A program made the translations under genes and the position numbers. The notes beneath the pieces are model-generated. The model was not told the DNA's origin, made no database searches, and saw nothing but the letters and a program-made list of their open reading frames with translations. A stretch of 36,203 bases of DNA from DASVEE01 sp036399695 (GTDB lineage Bacteria > Acidobacteriota > Thermoanaerobaculia > Gp7-AA8). Where the stretch lies: assembly GCA_036399695.1 (NCBI GenBank), contig DASWMP010000240.1:1-36203 (forward strand), read 5' to 3'. Shown here piece after piece: positions 1 through 6,874 of the stretch (position 1 is its first letter; every line of letters starts with the position of its first letter).

Positions 1-1
1 T

Positions 2-691
2 GCCCGCTTCTTCAAAGCTGTCCGCAAGCTGCTCGTGCAGGCGCTCGACGACTACCCGACCGCCAGACGGACGCACCTCGACATCGCCTGTGGCACCGGG
101 ATGGCGGTCGAGTTCTTCCGCAAGGAGGGATGGCTGGCGACCGGCATCGACGCCTCGCTGCCGATGCTCCAGCTCGCACGCAAACGTGCGCCGCGCCTGG
201 CCGCTGCCGACTTCCGCGCGCTCCCGTTCCGGCGGACCTTCGCCCGCATCACCTGCCTCTACGACAGCCTCAATCACATGACGGAGAAGGAGCAGCTCGT
301 CGCGGCCTTCCACTCGATCGCCGGCGTGATGGACGAGGACTCGCTCTTCTTCTTCGACGTGAACCACCCCGACGTTTATCCCGCCGTCTGGGGGATGGCC
401 GATCCGTACGTCGCCACCGGCAAGGACTACCTGCTGGAGATTGCCACGAGCTACCGCGCCCGGGAGAAAATGGGACGCGCCCTCGTCACCGGCTGGGCCG
501 ACATCGGCGGCGAGCGCATCGCCATCCGCGAGACGCACCATCAGCGCTCGTACAGCGAGCGGGAGATCACGAAGGCGCTGAAGGAAGCGGGCCTGGAGCC
601 GGTCGAGGTCAAGGACTTCGATCCCTACGACGAAGCGGCGGACCTCGATGCCGAGGGCGTGAAGCTGTTCTTCATCTGCCGGAAGCGATAG
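2..691 (+). CDS. Class I SAM-dependent methyltransferase, 5' end outside window
   Basis: The reading frame is open from base 2 to the stop at 691, so the gene very probably starts before the window. A GTG at 35 is possible, but the codons before it read smoothly (ARFFKAVRKLL) and look coding. The SAM-binding motif I is clear (LDIACGTGMAVEFF), followed by an acidic strand end (GIDAS) and the motif II/III region (ITCLYDSLNHM). This is the Rossmann-fold methyltransferase type close to the Methyltransf_25/11 families. The substrate cannot be read from the sequence. It ends 57 bases before the stop of the convergent gene, with a hairpin terminator between. Family membership is secure; the role is not. 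Confidence 0.85.
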   Translation, partial: ARFFKAVRKLLVQALDDYPTARRTHLDIACGTGMAVEFFRKEGWLATGIDASLPMLQLARKRAPRLAAADFRALPFRRTFARITCLYDSLNHMTEKEQLVAAFHSIAGVMDEDSLFFFDVNHPDVYPAVWGMADPYVATGKDYLLEIATSYRAREKMGRALVTGWADIGGERIAIRETHHQRSYSEREITKALKEAGLEPVEVKDFDPYDEAADLDAEGVKLFFICRKR

Positions 692-700
692 GGGGAAAAG

Positions 701-726
701 CAAAAGGCCGGCGTTTCCGCCGGCCT
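701..726 (-). terminator. Intrinsic terminator of the chalcone-isomerase-like gene
   Basis: A perfect 9-bp stem (AGGCCGGCG at 705-713 with CGCCGGCCT at 718-726) has a 4-base loop. On the minus strand it is followed by TTTTGCTTTT; on the plus strand no T tract follows. It therefore best serves the minus-strand gene ending at 749. Between it and that stop lies a short phrase repeat (GAGAGCTGATCGC then TGAGAGCT, about 730-750). Confidence 0.7.
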
Positions 727-748
727 CCTGAGAGCTGATCGCTGAGAG

Positions 749-1315
749 CTACTTCCCCAGCACGGCGTTCTTGAAGTCATCGCCCGGACCCGGCTTGGGA
801 CCGATCCAGGTCGAGAGGATCGCGTCGGCGGTGGCTTTGCCGGCGAGCGTGCCCTTGTTCTTGCCGTTGACTTCGACGGTCGTGCCGGTGCCCGGGACGT
901 ACGTCATGACGATGCGCTGGCCGCTGTCGACGTCTTCCATCCAGGAGGAGAGCTTCTGGAAGTTGGCCTTCACTTCGGCGCTGGCGTTGGAGGTGTTGGC
1001 GGCGAGGCCTTCGGACCAGGCTTCGGCGATCTTGCCTTTGTCGACGTCGTAGAGGAAGTGCATCACGAGGCGGCGCGGCTGGTCGGCAGCGAGGATCGCC
1101 GCGGCGTTGTTCGACTTGGCCGGCAGGTAGAGCCCGGCGGCGTAGACCTTGATGAAGAGTTTCTTGCGCAGGCCGGCGCCGTTGAGCACGAGGTTCTGCC
1201 CGCTGACGCTCATTGAGTCTTCGAGCTTGGCGCCGCCGACGTTGGCAGCGAAGGCATTGACGGACGCGAGCGTGAGCGTCGCGGCAAGGACGAGTCTGGT
1301 CGAAATGGACCGCAT
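749..1315 (-). CDS. Secreted chalcone isomerase-like domain protein
   Basis: 188 residues. The start at 1315 is chosen because a strong Shine-Dalgarno (GGAGGAAAG) lies just upstream and the product then begins with a classic signal peptide (MRSISTRLVLAATLTLASVNAFAA). The mature part shows the bacterial chalcone-isomerase-like fold pattern: a GxxL-x-NGAGLRKKLFIKVYAAGLYLP segment near the N-terminus and a C-terminal LSTWIGPKPGPGDDFKNAVLGK region, typical of CHI-like periplasmic proteins. In bacteria this family is not known to isomerise chalcones; a lipid- or fatty-acid-binding role is usually proposed. It is a single-gene minus-strand unit between a methyltransferase and a hydrolase, with its own terminator and a TACAAT -10-like box at 1351-1356. 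Confidence 0.82.
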   Translation of the reverse strand: MRSISTRLVLAATLTLASVNAFAANVGGAKLEDSMSVSGQNLVLNGAGLRKKLFIKVYAAGLYLPAKSNNAAAILAADQPRRLVMHFLYDVDKGKIAEAWSEGLAANTSNASAEVKANFQKLSSWMEDVDSGQRIVMTYVPGTGTTVEVNGKNKGTLAGKATADAILSTWIGPKPGPGDDFKNAVLGK

Positions 1316-1350
1316 GTTCTTTCCTCCGTAGTTTGTGGACGTGACAGTCG

Positions 1351-1356
1351 ATTGTA
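1351..1356 (-). promoter_or_regulatory. -10-like box of the chalcone-isomerase-like gene
   Basis: On the minus strand this reads TACAAT, five of six matches to the sigma-70 -10 consensus. It lies 35 bases before the start codon, leaving room for a short leader with the Shine-Dalgarno. No convincing -35 box is seen. Confidence 0.4.
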
Positions 1357-1421
1357 ACAGCGCGGTTCGCCGCCGCACTCCCGCCAGCCCCACGCGCGCC
1401 CAACGTGGGCGAGGAATCGGA

Positions 1422-1522
1422 ATAGGACAGATGGGACCGATCCGACCCATAGGACATAGGCTCCGCGCAGCGCAGCACCAACAACCAACAACCAACAACC
1501 AACCAACAACCAGCAACCAGCA
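1422..1522. repeat. Composite intergenic repeat: family A phrase plus family B half
   Basis: Bases 1422-1460 hold the GGGACC/CCCATAGGACATAGG-type phrases of family A. After a linker (CTCCGCGCAGCGCAGC) bases 1476-1522 hold tandem CCAACAACCAA phrases of family B running up to the ATG at 1523. The same two families recur separately elsewhere in the window. No Shine-Dalgarno is visible before the ATG, so the repeat replaces the normal leader. Confidence 0.7.
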
Positions 1523-2203
1523 ATGCACCTCTCCACCGCCCCCGCCCTCATCCTCCGCCCTGATGCGCCACCGCGGGCCACGCTCCTCTGGTTCCACGGC
1601 CTTTCCGTCGACAAGGAGACGCACCGTGCGGAGCTCGAGCGGTTCGCCCGGGCGGGCATTCTGGCTGTGGGCATCGATGCCGCTGGCCACGGAGAGCGGC
1701 GGCTTCCGGACTTCGAGGCCCGCTTCGCCGGCTCGCAGGAGGAAGTCCTGCCGCCGATGCTGGAGCTGGTGCTCGAGACCGCCCGTGAGATCCCGCGCAT
1801 CATCGACGCCCTCGGCGTCCCGGAGATCGCCATCGCCGGCGTCTCGATGGGTGCCTTCGTCGTCTATCGCGCGCTCACGCTCGATCCCCGCATCACGACC
1901 GCCGCGGCGCTCCTCGGCTCTCCGCGCTGGCGTCACGATGAAAGCCCGGACCGCTTCATCGACCAGTTCTTTCCGAAGGCGCTGCTGTCCATCACCGCGG
2001 AGCAGGACGTCAACGTTCCGCCGCACGATGCGCGTGAGCTCCACGCCGCGCTGACGCCTCGCTACGCCTCCGCACCCGAGCGGCTCCGCTATCGAGAGCT
2101 GCCCGGCGCGGAGCACCTCGTGAATGAAGCCGAGTGGAACGCCTCCATCGACGAGATCATCGAGTGGGTGCTGACGTACTCGTCCGGAGGAGGGGGGAAA
2201 TGA
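1523..2203 (+). CDS. Alpha/beta-fold hydrolase (esterase-like)
   Basis: 226 residues. The fold is shown by the oxyanion HG motif (WFHGLSVDK, residues 23-31), the nucleophile elbow GVSMG with Ser108, an Asp at 162 (EQDVNVPPHDA) and a His at 198 (GAEHLV), giving a complete Ser-Asp-His triad. No signal peptide is visible, so it is probably cytoplasmic. The compact size and the layout resemble small prolyl-oligopeptidase-like esterases of the YjfP kind, but the substrate cannot be told. The start follows directly on a low-complexity CCAACAACC repeat with no ribosome-binding site. The dus gene follows 30 bases later on the same strand. Confidence 0.83.
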   Translation: MHLSTAPALILRPDAPPRATLLWFHGLSVDKETHRAELERFARAGILAVGIDAAGHGERRLPDFEARFAGSQEEVLPPMLELVLETAREIPRIIDALGVPEIAIAGVSMGAFVVYRALTLDPRITTAAALLGSPRWRHDESPDRFIDQFFPKALLSITAEQDVNVPPHDARELHAALTPRYASAPERLRYRELPGAEHLVNEAEWNASIDEIIEWVLTYSSGGGGK

Positions 2204-2220
2204 ACGGCGCGCTCCTCTGT

Positions 2221-2226
2221 TAGAGT
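2221..2226 (+). promoter_or_regulatory. Possible -10 box for a leaderless dus transcript
   Basis: TAGAGT ends 7 bases before the dus ATG, which would place the transcription start at or next to the start codon. No Shine-Dalgarno lies in the 7-base gap and no clear -35 box is seen. Confidence 0.4.
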
Positions 2227-2233
2227 CCTTTCC

Positions 2234-3232
2234 ATGACCGATTTCCTCAATCGTTCGTTCGAGATCGGCGGAGTCAGGATCGACCCGCCGCTCGCGCTCG
2301 CGCCCATGGCCGAGGTGACGGACACGTACTACCGGTCGCTCATCAAGGAACTTGGTGGCGTCGGGCTGGTCGTTTCCGAGTTCATTTCGGCCGAGGGGCT
2401 GACGCGCAAGAACGACCGGAGCCACCAGATGCTCGCCTTCACCGAGGCCGAGCGGCCGGTGTCGATCCAGATCTACGGCGGCGATCCGGAGCGCATGGAC
2501 GACGCCGCGGCCATCGTCGAGGAACAGGGCGTCGACATCGTCGACGTGAACATGGGTTGCCCCGTGAAGAAGATCGTCAGCAGCGGGGCCGGCTCGGCGC
2601 TGCTGAAGGACTTCGACAAGGCCGCGCGCGTGGTCGAGAAGATCAAGGCCGCGGTGAAGATCCCGGTCACCGTCAAGGTGCGCAAGGGGTGGGAGTCGAA
2701 CGACGTCCTGCCGCTGCTCAAGCGCTTCGAGGAGATCGGCGTCGCCGCTATCGCCGTGCACGGCCGTACGCGCAACGAGGCGTACACCGGCGCGAGCGAC
2801 TGGGAGTACATCCGCTACGTGAAGAGCGAGCTGCGCATCCCGGTGTTCGGCAACGGTGACGTGAAGGTCGCGGCCGATGCCATCCGCATGTTCGAGCAGA
2901 CGAACGTGGACGGCGTGATGATCGGCCGCGCCGCGCTGCACAACCCGTTCATCTTCCGAGACATCCATGCGTACGTCGCCGGCGTGCCGGTGGCGGACAA
3001 CGAGGTCGAGCGCCGCATCGACGCGATGCAGCGGTATCTGTCGAAGATCGACGCCGCTCCGCAGATCGACAAGTGGAAGCTGCACAAGGCGCGCACCGTG
3101 ATCGGCTGGTTCTCGAAGGGCATCCCGCACGGCAAGGACATCCGCACGGGCCTGCAGGACATCGTGTCCGTCAGCGACGTGCAGCGGCTCCTCGACGAGG
3201 CGCGTACGCGTCTCGCGGCGTTCGCCGCCTGA
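2234..3232 (+). CDS. dusB: tRNA-dihydrouridine synthase (DusB-like)
   Basis: 332 residues, normal length for the family. Dus enzymes reduce uridines in the tRNA D-loop or nearby using FMN and NADPH. The N-terminal FMN-binding motif (LALAPMAEVTD), the catalytic Cys109 in DVNMGCP, Lys148 (VTVKVRKGW), His176 (AVHGRT) and the phosphate-binding GNGDV and GRAAL segments are all present, followed by a C-terminal helical domain from about residue 250. APMAEVTD replaces the usual APMAGVTD. The B subgroup is the best guess from length and motifs. It shares one base with the next gene (TGATG), so the two are probably translated together. Confidence 0.92.
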   Translation: MTDFLNRSFEIGGVRIDPPLALAPMAEVTDTYYRSLIKELGGVGLVVSEFISAEGLTRKNDRSHQMLAFTEAERPVSIQIYGGDPERMDDAAAIVEEQGVDIVDVNMGCPVKKIVSSGAGSALLKDFDKAARVVEKIKAAVKIPVTVKVRKGWESNDVLPLLKRFEEIGVAAIAVHGRTRNEAYTGASDWEYIRYVKSELRIPVFGNGDVKVAADAIRMFEQTNVDGVMIGRAALHNPFIFRDIHAYVAGVPVADNEVERRIDAMQRYLSKIDAAPQIDKWKLHKARTVIGWFSKGIPHGKDIRTGLQDIVSVSDVQRLLDEARTRLAAFAA

Positions 3233-4203
3233 TGGGTTTTCCCGACCACATCACCCGCGTCCTCGACGCCTACGGCATCCGGGTCGATACGAAAGCAGCG
3301 CTGTACGAGCTCTATCTGACGCTCGGCGACGAAGCGCTCGAGGTCTTTGCCGACCTCTCCGAGCGCGCCTCATCGCCGGCCATGCTGCAGCCCGAGGACA
3401 CGCTGCCGATCCGCCGCGAGCTGGTGGAGCGTTACGTGCGCCGCAACCATCCGCGCTGGCTGGAAGGCACGCCGACGCCGAGCCTCTGGCATCCGCGCGT
3501 CGCCGAAGGGCGCGCATCCGGCGCCGCCGTGCCGCTCGGTCCCGTCGGGCAGTCGCTGCTCGAAGTGCTGCCTCCCGATCAGCCGAAGCCGGACGGCGTG
3601 CTGGTCCTCGGCCGGAGCGCGCATCTGAGTGGCCGGCAGGACACGATCTCCTTCGACGTGATCGCCCGCGACGTCGAAGATGCCGTGGCCATCGCGCTGG
3701 CCGAAGGGCAGCAGCACACGCTGCCCGGCTCCGTCGGCCAGACCAGCGGCACGTTCGACGCGGCTCGTGCCGTGGCCCTGATCTGGGAGATCCAGCCGAA
3801 CGTCTTCAAACCGGCAGGGGAGCGCAACCGCTCCATCGCCAAGATCTACCGCCGCCACCGCAACTGGCATCTCGTGACCCTCGCCGCCGCGCTCGACTGG
3901 CTCGCGCAGCAGCAACAGCACTGCGCCACGTACGTCCTGCGCGGCGATGCGCTTTCGGCGACGCACGAGCTGAACCCGAATCTGCCGATGACCGAGACGA
4001 TCGCCGTGAATCACGACCGGACGATCCACGCCGTAGCCGCCGCGCGCGGCCTGCTGCTCGTCGAACCGGCCGATGCCGATGAGATCGAGCTGCTCGACTC
4101 GATGGTCATGAGCCACAGCCTCCGCCAGCACGTGCTGCGCATGGGCGCCGCCGCCGCGATGTGGCGGTTGATCGACCGCGATCCGCGGTTGATGGTCCGG
4201 TAG
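3232..4203 (+). CDS. Conserved-looking hypothetical protein coupled to dus
   Basis: 323 residues. The start at 3232 is chosen because its ATG overlaps the dus stop by one base (TGATG), a standard arrangement for translational coupling; the frame is open further upstream inside dus, but that is shadow sequence. The protein has no signal peptide or membrane segment and I do not recognise a domain. Visible traits are an acidic N-terminal helical region, a Pro-rich linker around residues 75-125, and a C-terminal half with RNRSIAKIYRRHRNWH, a basic stretch that could touch nucleic acid. Operonic position suggests a tRNA or RNA link, which is inference only. The codon pattern looks like that of its neighbours. 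Confidence 0.75.
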   Translation: MGFPDHITRVLDAYGIRVDTKAALYELYLTLGDEALEVFADLSERASSPAMLQPEDTLPIRRELVERYVRRNHPRWLEGTPTPSLWHPRVAEGRASGAAVPLGPVGQSLLEVLPPDQPKPDGVLVLGRSAHLSGRQDTISFDVIARDVEDAVAIALAEGQQHTLPGSVGQTSGTFDAARAVALIWEIQPNVFKPAGERNRSIAKIYRRHRNWHLVTLAAALDWLAQQQQHCATYVLRGDALSATHELNPNLPMTETIAVNHDRTIHAVAAARGLLLVEPADADEIELLDSMVMSHSLRQHVLRMGAAAAMWRLIDRDPRLMVR

Positions 4204-4211
4204 GGAGCAAC

Positions 4212-4298
4212 GATGGGACCTCTGGGACCCATGGGACGTATGGCTCCGCGCCTTTACCCATAGGTCCTATAGGTCCTATCCGTCCCATAGGTCCCATC
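4212..4298. repeat. Family A inverted phrase repeat
   Basis: The left arm (4212-4243) is built from GATGGGACC, TCTGGGACCC and ATGGGACGTATGG; the right arm (about 4256-4298) from CCCATAGGTCC, TATAGGTCC and CCCATAGGTCCCATC. The arms are imperfectly complementary, with the spacer GCTCCGCGCC between them. This fills most of the gap between the dus operon and the DinB-like gene. Confidence 0.75.
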
Positions 4299-4314
4299 GG
4301 ATCGAAAATCGTTT

Positions 4315-4320
4315 TACCCT
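4315..4320 (+). promoter_or_regulatory. Possible -10 box upstream of the DinB-like gene
   Basis: TACCCT ends 7 bases before the ATG at 4328. It fits the recurring leaderless pattern in this window, but only three of six consensus bases match and no -35 box is seen. Confidence 0.3.
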
Positions 4321-4327
4321 ACAGCCC

Positions 4328-4798
4328 ATGCACTACGACATGTTCCGTCACATGCAATGGGCTGATGCTGAGATCTGGCGTGCGGTTTACGCGATCGAAA
4401 GCAACGTGGACGAGCGGCTGCGGGGGTTGTTGCACCACCTGCATCGCGTGCAGCGTGGTTTCCTGAGCGTCTGGCGCGGGGAGGCGCCGGACCTGCGCGA
4501 GCACACCTCGTTCGCCACGCTCGACGAACTGCGCGATTGGGGGCGTCACTATTACAGCGGCGCGGAAGCATTCATCCAGTCGCTCGACGCGGACGCACTG
4601 CAGCGTCCGGTCGAGATGCCCTGGTCGCCGCCGGAATCAACCGCGCCGACGCTGGCCGAGACACTCATCCAGATCCCGATGCACTCCGCCTATCACCGCG
4701 GCCAGGTCAATGCGCGCGTCCGCGAGCTCGGTGGTGAGCCGCCGCTCGTCGATTACATCTTCTGGATCTGGCGAGGTAAGCCACCCGCCCAATGGTGA
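4328..4798 (+). CDS. DinB-family putative metal-dependent protein
   Basis: 156 residues, a typical DinB/YfiT size. These four-helix-bundle proteins bind a divalent metal by three histidines; some members are thiol S-transferases, most are uncharacterised. The expected pattern is visible: His39 in the second helix (HHLHRVQ) and the C-terminal pair His119 and His123 in MHSAYHRGQ, followed by the diagnostic VRELGGEPP segment. The start is the first ATG after the family A repeat and gives the normal N-terminus (MHYDMFRHMQWAD). No signal peptide. It appears to be a single-gene unit. Confidence 0.88.
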   Translation: MHYDMFRHMQWADAEIWRAVYAIESNVDERLRGLLHHLHRVQRGFLSVWRGEAPDLREHTSFATLDELRDWGRHYYSGAEAFIQSLDADALQRPVEMPWSPPESTAPTLAETLIQIPMHSAYHRGQVNARVRELGGEPPLVDYIFWIWRGKPPAQW

Positions 4799-4808
4799 GG
4801 CTTTTCCG

Positions 4809-4836
4809 TATTCGGAAATCGAAAATCGGAAATCGC
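4809..4836. repeat. Short ATCGAAAATCGG phrase repeat
   Basis: GGAAATCG, AAAATCG and GGAAATCG follow each other just after the DinB-like stop, and a small hairpin (TTTCCG facing CGGAAA) precedes them. It resembles the phrase-like low-complexity repeats elsewhere in the window, with a partial echo at 4299-4311 (GGATCGAAAATCG). Confidence 0.45.
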
Positions 4837-4930
4837 TGAGGAATGTACCTCCAATAGCGCATGGCGGCAGGTGATCGATTGTGCGATCATTCGACGTTCG
4901 TCCAAGAACACCCCCGAAAGGCTGACCCCT

Positions 4931-6874
4931 ATGCGCAAGTTCCCGCTCACCCTCAGTGTCTTCATTTTTCTCCTGCTTCCGCTCACCGTCTTCGGCGCGT
5001 GGGGTCGTCCGAACAAGGACTTCAAGCAGCCCACCCCCGCGGAGCTCTCCATGACCTCCGCCACCTTTGCGCCGGGTGCGTCAGCCGTCATGCTCGACTG
5101 GATTGCGCGTCATGACGACGATGAGTCGTATGCATCGGAGCACATCCGCATCAAGGTGCTGAGCGCCGAGGGGAAAAAGTACGGCGACATCGAGCTGATG
5201 TACATCCCCGGATTCACGAGCCTCAGCGACATCAAGGCCCGCGTCATCCAGCCGGACGGCAAGGTCGTGCCGTTCACCGGCAAGATGTACGACAAGCTCG
5301 TCATCAAGGCCGGCGGCTACAAGCTGATGCAGAAGACCTTCAGCCTTCCGGACGTGCAGGCCGGCTCGATCATCGAGTACCGCTTCGAGCGCACCTGGCC
5401 CGTCACGTCGCTGATGCCGACTTCGTGGGTCCTGCAGCGCGAGCTGCCGATCGCGAAGATGCAGGTCTGGGTCAAGCCGTACTCCGGCCCGTACACCAGC
5501 TTCTTCATCAGCAAGGGCTTGAAAAAGGAAGAAGCGCCGAAGCTGATCGGCGATCACTACGAGCTCGAGCTGGCGAACATCCCGGCCTTCGAAGACGAGC
5601 CCTACTCGCCGTCCGACAAGGAGCTCAAGCCCCGCGTCACCTTCTATTACACCGAAGGCAAACCGGACGTCGACAAGTACTGGAACGACATCGGGAAGAA
5701 CTGGACGGATGCGATCGAGCGCTTCATCGGCGACCGTTCCGGCATCAAGAAGGTGGCGATGGACGTCACGAAGGACGCGGTCAGCAACGACGACCGTCTC
5801 CGCCGTCTCTACGCCCGCGTCCAGCAGCTCCGCAACCTCTCGTACGAAGAAGACAAGACCGTCCAGGAAACGCGGCGCGAGAAACTGAAGGACAGCCGCC
5901 ACGTCGAGCACGTGCTCAACGCCGGCTACGGCTACCGTAACGAGCTGAATCGTCTCTTCGTCGCGCTCGCGCGTGGGGCCGGCTTCCCGGCGTCGATCGT
6001 CTGCGTCTCACAGCGCAACGAGATGTTCTTCGCCAAGCAGATGCTCGACTACGACCAGATCGACGGCGAGGTCGCCCTCGTCACCGTCGACGGCGAGGAC
6101 AAGTTCCTCGATCCCGGCACGCCGCACGCGCCGTTCGGTCTACTCCCGTGGGAGAACACGACCTCGGCGGCGCTGAAGCTTCAGAAGAAGAAGCCGGCCG
6201 AGTGGATCACGACGCCCGACCAGCCGTCGACGCTCGCGCAGACGCGCCGCCGCGCGAACCTCGAGCTGGACGGCGACGTCCTCAAGGGCAAGGTCAGGGT
6301 CACGTGGCAGGGGCAGGAAGCGCTCCGCCGCCGTCTCGCCGCGCACACGCATGACGAAGCGGCGAACCGCAAGACGCTCCTCGACGAAGTGAAGGGCTGG
6401 TTCCCCGACGGCTCGACCGTCACGCTACCGGTGATGCCGAACCTCGCCTCGTCCGACGACACGCTCGTCGGCGAGTTCGACGTCGAGGTCGCCAACCTCG
6501 GCACTTCGGCCGGCTCGCGCACGCTCGTGCCGCTGGCGGTGTTCAGCGCCACGCGCAAGAACCCGTTCTCGGCCGAGCAGCGTCTGCACCCCGTCTACTT
6601 CCGTTATCCGCACCAGTACGAGGATGAAGTCACGCTGAAGCTGCCCGAGGGCATGGCCGTCGAAGGGGTGCCGCAGGCGCAGAACCTCGACCTCGGCGGC
6701 GCAGGCGTCGTGACGAGCTGGAACCAGGCCGACGGCGCCGTCACGCTCAAGCGGAAGATGTACGTCAAATCGATCCTCATCCCGCAGAACAACTACCACG
6801 CCATCCGCAACTTCTACTCGAAGGTGGCGAGCGTCGATCAGGAGAGTCTCGTCCTGAAGAAGGCGGCGAAATGA
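4931..6874 (+). CDS. DUF3857/transglutaminase-like exported protein, catalytic site lost
   Basis: 647 residues from the ATG at 4931, chosen because it starts a clear signal peptide (MRKFPLTLSVFIFLLLPLTVFG) 10 bases after a GAAAGG; a GTG at 4871 would bury the signal. Residues about 50-210 form the DUF3857 beta-domain, and about 290-400 the transglutaminase-like core. Compared with the next gene, the catalytic Cys context GDCKDK is GYRNEL here (Arg336 at the Cys position) and the FNHAI His is also absent, while the final FLDPG Asp is kept. It is therefore probably a non-enzymatic partner or scaffold. Its stop overlaps the next start (ATGA), so the pair is an operon. The periplasmic location is inferred from the signal peptide. 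Confidence 0.83.
   Translation: MRKFPLTLSVFIFLLLPLTVFGAWGRPNKDFKQPTPAELSMTSATFAPGASAVMLDWIARHDDDESYASEHIRIKVLSAEGKKYGDIELMYIPGFTSLSDIKARVIQPDGKVVPFTGKMYDKLVIKAGGYKLMQKTFSLPDVQAGSIIEYRFERTWPVTSLMPTSWVLQRELPIAKMQVWVKPYSGPYTSFFISKGLKKEEAPKLIGDHYELELANIPAFEDEPYSPSDKELKPRVTFYYTEGKPDVDKYWNDIGKNWTDAIERFIGDRSGIKKVAMDVTKDAVSNDDRLRRLYARVQQLRNLSYEEDKTVQETRREKLKDSRHVEHVLNAGYGYRNELNRLFVALARGAGFPASIVCVSQRNEMFFAKQMLDYDQIDGEVALVTVDGEDKFLDPGTPHAPFGLLPWENTTSAALKLQKKKPAEWITTPDQPSTLAQTRRRANLELDGDVLKGKVRVTWQGQEALRRRLAAHTHDEAANRKTLLDEVKGWFPDGSTVTLPVMPNLASSDDTLVGEFDVEVANLGTSAGSRTLVPLAVFSATRKNPFSAEQRLHPVYFRYPHQYEDEVTLKLPEGMAVEGVPQAQNLDLGGAGVVTSWNQADGAVTLKRKMYVKSILIPQNNYHAIRNFYSKVASVDQESLVLKKAAK

Noticed and set aside
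749..3130. 793-codon minus-strand frame extending the chalcone-isomerase-like gene upstream
   Set aside because: The extension crosses the hydrolase and dus genes antisense; the signal peptide and Shine-Dalgarno fix the real start at 1315.
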